The notes under the pieces: generated by a model | What the model was told of the DNA's origin: nothing | Database searches by the model: none | What the model saw: only the letters and a program-made list of their open reading frames with translations | Assembly: GCA_937889705.1 (NCBI GenBank) | Contig: CALBYO010000053.1 | Span: 1-8,075, forward strand | Source: an uncultured Bacillota bacterium | Lineage (GTDB): Bacteria > Bacillota > Clostridia > Christensenellales > UBA1242 | DNA length: 8,075 bases | Direction of reading: 5' to 3' | In this document: one piece after another, positions 6,583 through 8,075 of the stretch | How positions within the stretch are numbered: position 1 is the first letter of the stretch | Layout: every line of letters starts with the position of its first letter | Made by a program: the position numbers and the translations under genes

Positions 6583-8075
6583 ATGGCAGATTTTTACAGT
6601 TTAAGTGTTGAAGAAAGTTTAGGCCTTTTGCAGTCAAAGAAACAGGGACTTACAAGTCAAGAAGCCGCAAAAAGGCTTTCTAAGTATGGAAAAAATTCAA
6701 TAGAGCATAAGCAAAAGAAAAACTTGGTTTTTGCTTTTTTGAAGCAATTCTCAGACATAATGATATTAATTTTGCTCGCTGCGGGAATTATCTCTGTTGT
6801 TTTTGCAATTATTGAACATTCAATGAATGAAATTGTAGACGCTGCAATAATTTTTGGAATTGTACTTATAAATGGCATTTTAGGCTTTGTGCAAGAAGTA
6901 AAAGCGGACAAATCAATTAACAGCCTGAAAAAAATGATGGTGCCTGAAAGCAAGGTTTTGAGAGATAATAAACTTGTAAAAATCAAATCTGACGAACTGA
7001 CGATTGGCGATATTGTATTTTTAGAAGCGGGCGACATTGTCCCAGCAGACATCAGAATGATTGAAGCAGTGCATTTTAAAACGCAAGAAGCGTCATTGAC
7101 TGGTGAAAGCCAAACGATAGAAAAAATCGTGTCAAAATTGCCAGAAAACACATCGCTTGCAGATAGAAAAAATATGGCATATTTTGGCACGAATGTCACT
7201 TATGGCAGGGGCTTTGGCGTTGTGGTCAGCATTGGTTTTGACACTGAAATGGGCAAAATTGCTGATATGCTCAAAGAAAAAGAGAAGCAGACTTCGCCAA
7301 TTCAAAAGAATTTAAAATCGCTTGGAGTTGTTATCACTTGGGCGGTGATAGCGATTTGTATCGTTATTTTTGCACTTCAAGTGTTTAAGTCTGATATGCA
7401 AGTGCTGCCAGCATTTATGACCAGCGTTGCAATAGCGGTCGCGGCTATTCCTGAGAGTCTTCCAGCGGTGGTGACAATAATTATGGCGCTTGGAGTGAAC
7501 AAACTTGCCAAGAAAAAAGCGATTGCAAAGCAAATCTCTGCGGTTGAAACACTCGGTTGCTGTGAAGTTATTTGCTCGGATAAAACTGGCACTTTAACAG
7601 AAAACAAAATGAAAGTGACAGCCTTTTATGACATGAATAACATAATGGAACTCAGAGATGAAAGCGAAAAAAGGCAAATGAACAACTATTTATTAAACAA
7701 AAATGCTGCTTTTGATTACATGACAAAAGTTATGGCTCTTTGCAACACTTGTTCTGCTTGGTCAGATGCGGTTATCGGCGACCCAACGGAAGTAGCGCTT
7801 GTAGAATTTGCTGCGGGTTGTGGAATTTTTAAAGACAAATTAAAAGCAGATTATCCGTTAATTGACGAGTTTCCATTTGATAGCACAAGAAAGATGATGA
7901 CGACGATTCACACTCATGCTGGGCAAGTTTTAGCTTTAACAAAGGGTGGGTTAGACGAAGTTTTATCTTGTTGCGACTATGCTAACATAGGCGGGAAAAA
8001 AGTTCTTTTAAATGATAAAATCAGAAAGCAAATTTTAGAAGTGGGAAAACGATTTGCTCACTCGGCACTCAGGGT
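6583..8075 (+). CDS. P-type cation ATPase, type II (Ca2+-ATPase-like), 3' end outside window
   Basis: This is the first 497 codons of a P-type ATPase, a family usually about 850-900 residues long. Such pumps use ATP, through an aspartyl-phosphate, to move cations across the cytoplasmic membrane. In order one sees a cation-ATPase N-terminal segment (1-55), TM1-TM2 (about 57-105), the actuator domain with PAD (154-156) and TGES (173-176), and TM3-TM4 (about 245-310). TM4 carries the ion-site motif PESLP (290-294). The phosphorylation motif DKTGT follows with Asp333, then nucleotide-domain motifs GDPTE (399-403), PFDSTRK (431-437) and KGG (454-456). The architecture resembles bacterial PacL/YloB-type Ca2+ pumps. 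Ion specificity is unresolved, because the remaining ion-site helices (TM5, TM6 and TM8) are off the edge. ATG 6583 is the first possible start after an in-frame stop at 6568. The nearest Shine-Dalgarno-like AGGA (6564-6567) is unusually far, at 15 bases. The gene is divergent from the ABC operon and has no evident link to it. Confidence 0.95.
   Translation, partial: MADFYSLSVEESLGLLQSKKQGLTSQEAAKRLSKYGKNSIEHKQKKNLVFAFLKQFSDIMILILLAAGIISVVFAIIEHSMNEIVDAAIIFGIVLINGILGFVQEVKADKSINSLKKMMVPESKVLRDNKLVKIKSDELTIGDIVFLEAGDIVPADIRMIEAVHFKTQEASLTGESQTIEKIVSKLPENTSLADRKNMAYFGTNVTYGRGFGVVVSIGFDTEMGKIADMLKEKEKQTSPIQKNLKSLGVVITWAVIAICIVIFALQVFKSDMQVLPAFMTSVAIAVAAIPESLPAVVTIIMALGVNKLAKKKAIAKQISAVETLGCCEVICSDKTGTLTENKMKVTAFYDMNNIMELRDESEKRQMNNYLLNKNAAFDYMTKVMALCNTCSAWSDAVIGDPTEVALVEFAAGCGIFKDKLKADYPLIDEFPFDSTRKMMTTIHTHAGQVLALTKGGLDEVLSCCDYANIGGKKVLLNDKIRKQILEVGKRFAHSALR

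Noticed and set aside
6440..6637. 65-residue minus-strand frame spanning the intergenic region
   Set aside because: It overlaps the start of the P-type ATPase gene and the predicted operon promoter, and its product is composed of low-complexity AT-rich codons. It is not supported as a gene.
6657..7199. 180-residue open frame on the minus strand
   Set aside because: It lies wholly antisense to the P-type ATPase, whose motifs (PAD, TGES) fall in this span. Its Ser/Ile-rich composition is what the reverse of that coding sequence gives, and it has no ribosome binding site or family motif.
1..8075. Possible recoded UGA (Mollicutes-type code)
   Set aside because: The two complete genes end in TAA, no in-frame TGA was seen in any of the four genes, and Trp is encoded by TGG, so the standard code suffices.

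Overview
The window looks like AT-rich chromosomal DNA from a low-GC bacterium, most likely a Bacillota (Clostridia-like) lineage. The pointers are the A/T-biased codon choice, AGGAG-type ribosome binding sites, an ABC-2-type exporter of a kind common in clostridia, tandem BIG2 immunoglobulin-like domains and a type II cation P-type ATPase. All reading frames use the standard genetic code, with TAA stops and TGG for Trp. No RNA gene, CRISPR array, insertion sequence or phage gene was seen. The taxonomic placement is inference only.

Two transcription units diverge from a 225-300 bp AT-rich intergenic region (about 6325-6582). The minus-strand unit holds three tightly packed genes in the order ABC ATPase (6324 to 5191), 12-TM ABC permease (5216 to 3582) and a giant BIG2-repeat surface protein (3565 to beyond the left edge). 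The ATPase and permease genes overlap by 26 bp, and 16 bp separate the permease from the giant gene. A good promoter (TTGACT, 17 bp, TATTAT) lies at 6472-6444. Just downstream of it are three CTAGTRATT repeats that could be an operator. The plus-strand unit starts at 6583 with the first 497 codons of a P-type cation ATPase that runs off the right edge.

The ATPase and permease should form one exporter: an ATPase with one visible nucleotide-binding domain, and a permease with two six-helix halves. The giant protein is at least 1188 residues long, has an N-terminal hydrophobic anchor or signal, and carries at least 13 BIG2-like domains. Co-transcription suggests that the transporter and the surface protein serve one cell-envelope task, but the substrate is unknown.

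The most unusual points are three. The ATPase carries a 120-140 residue low-complexity tail with a polybasic/aromatic patch, an in-frame NSTE minisatellite and an AT-hook-like RGRKP end. The Ig domains follow a two-domain super-repeat of about 180 residues. A clustered repeat set overlaps the predicted transcription start of the operon.
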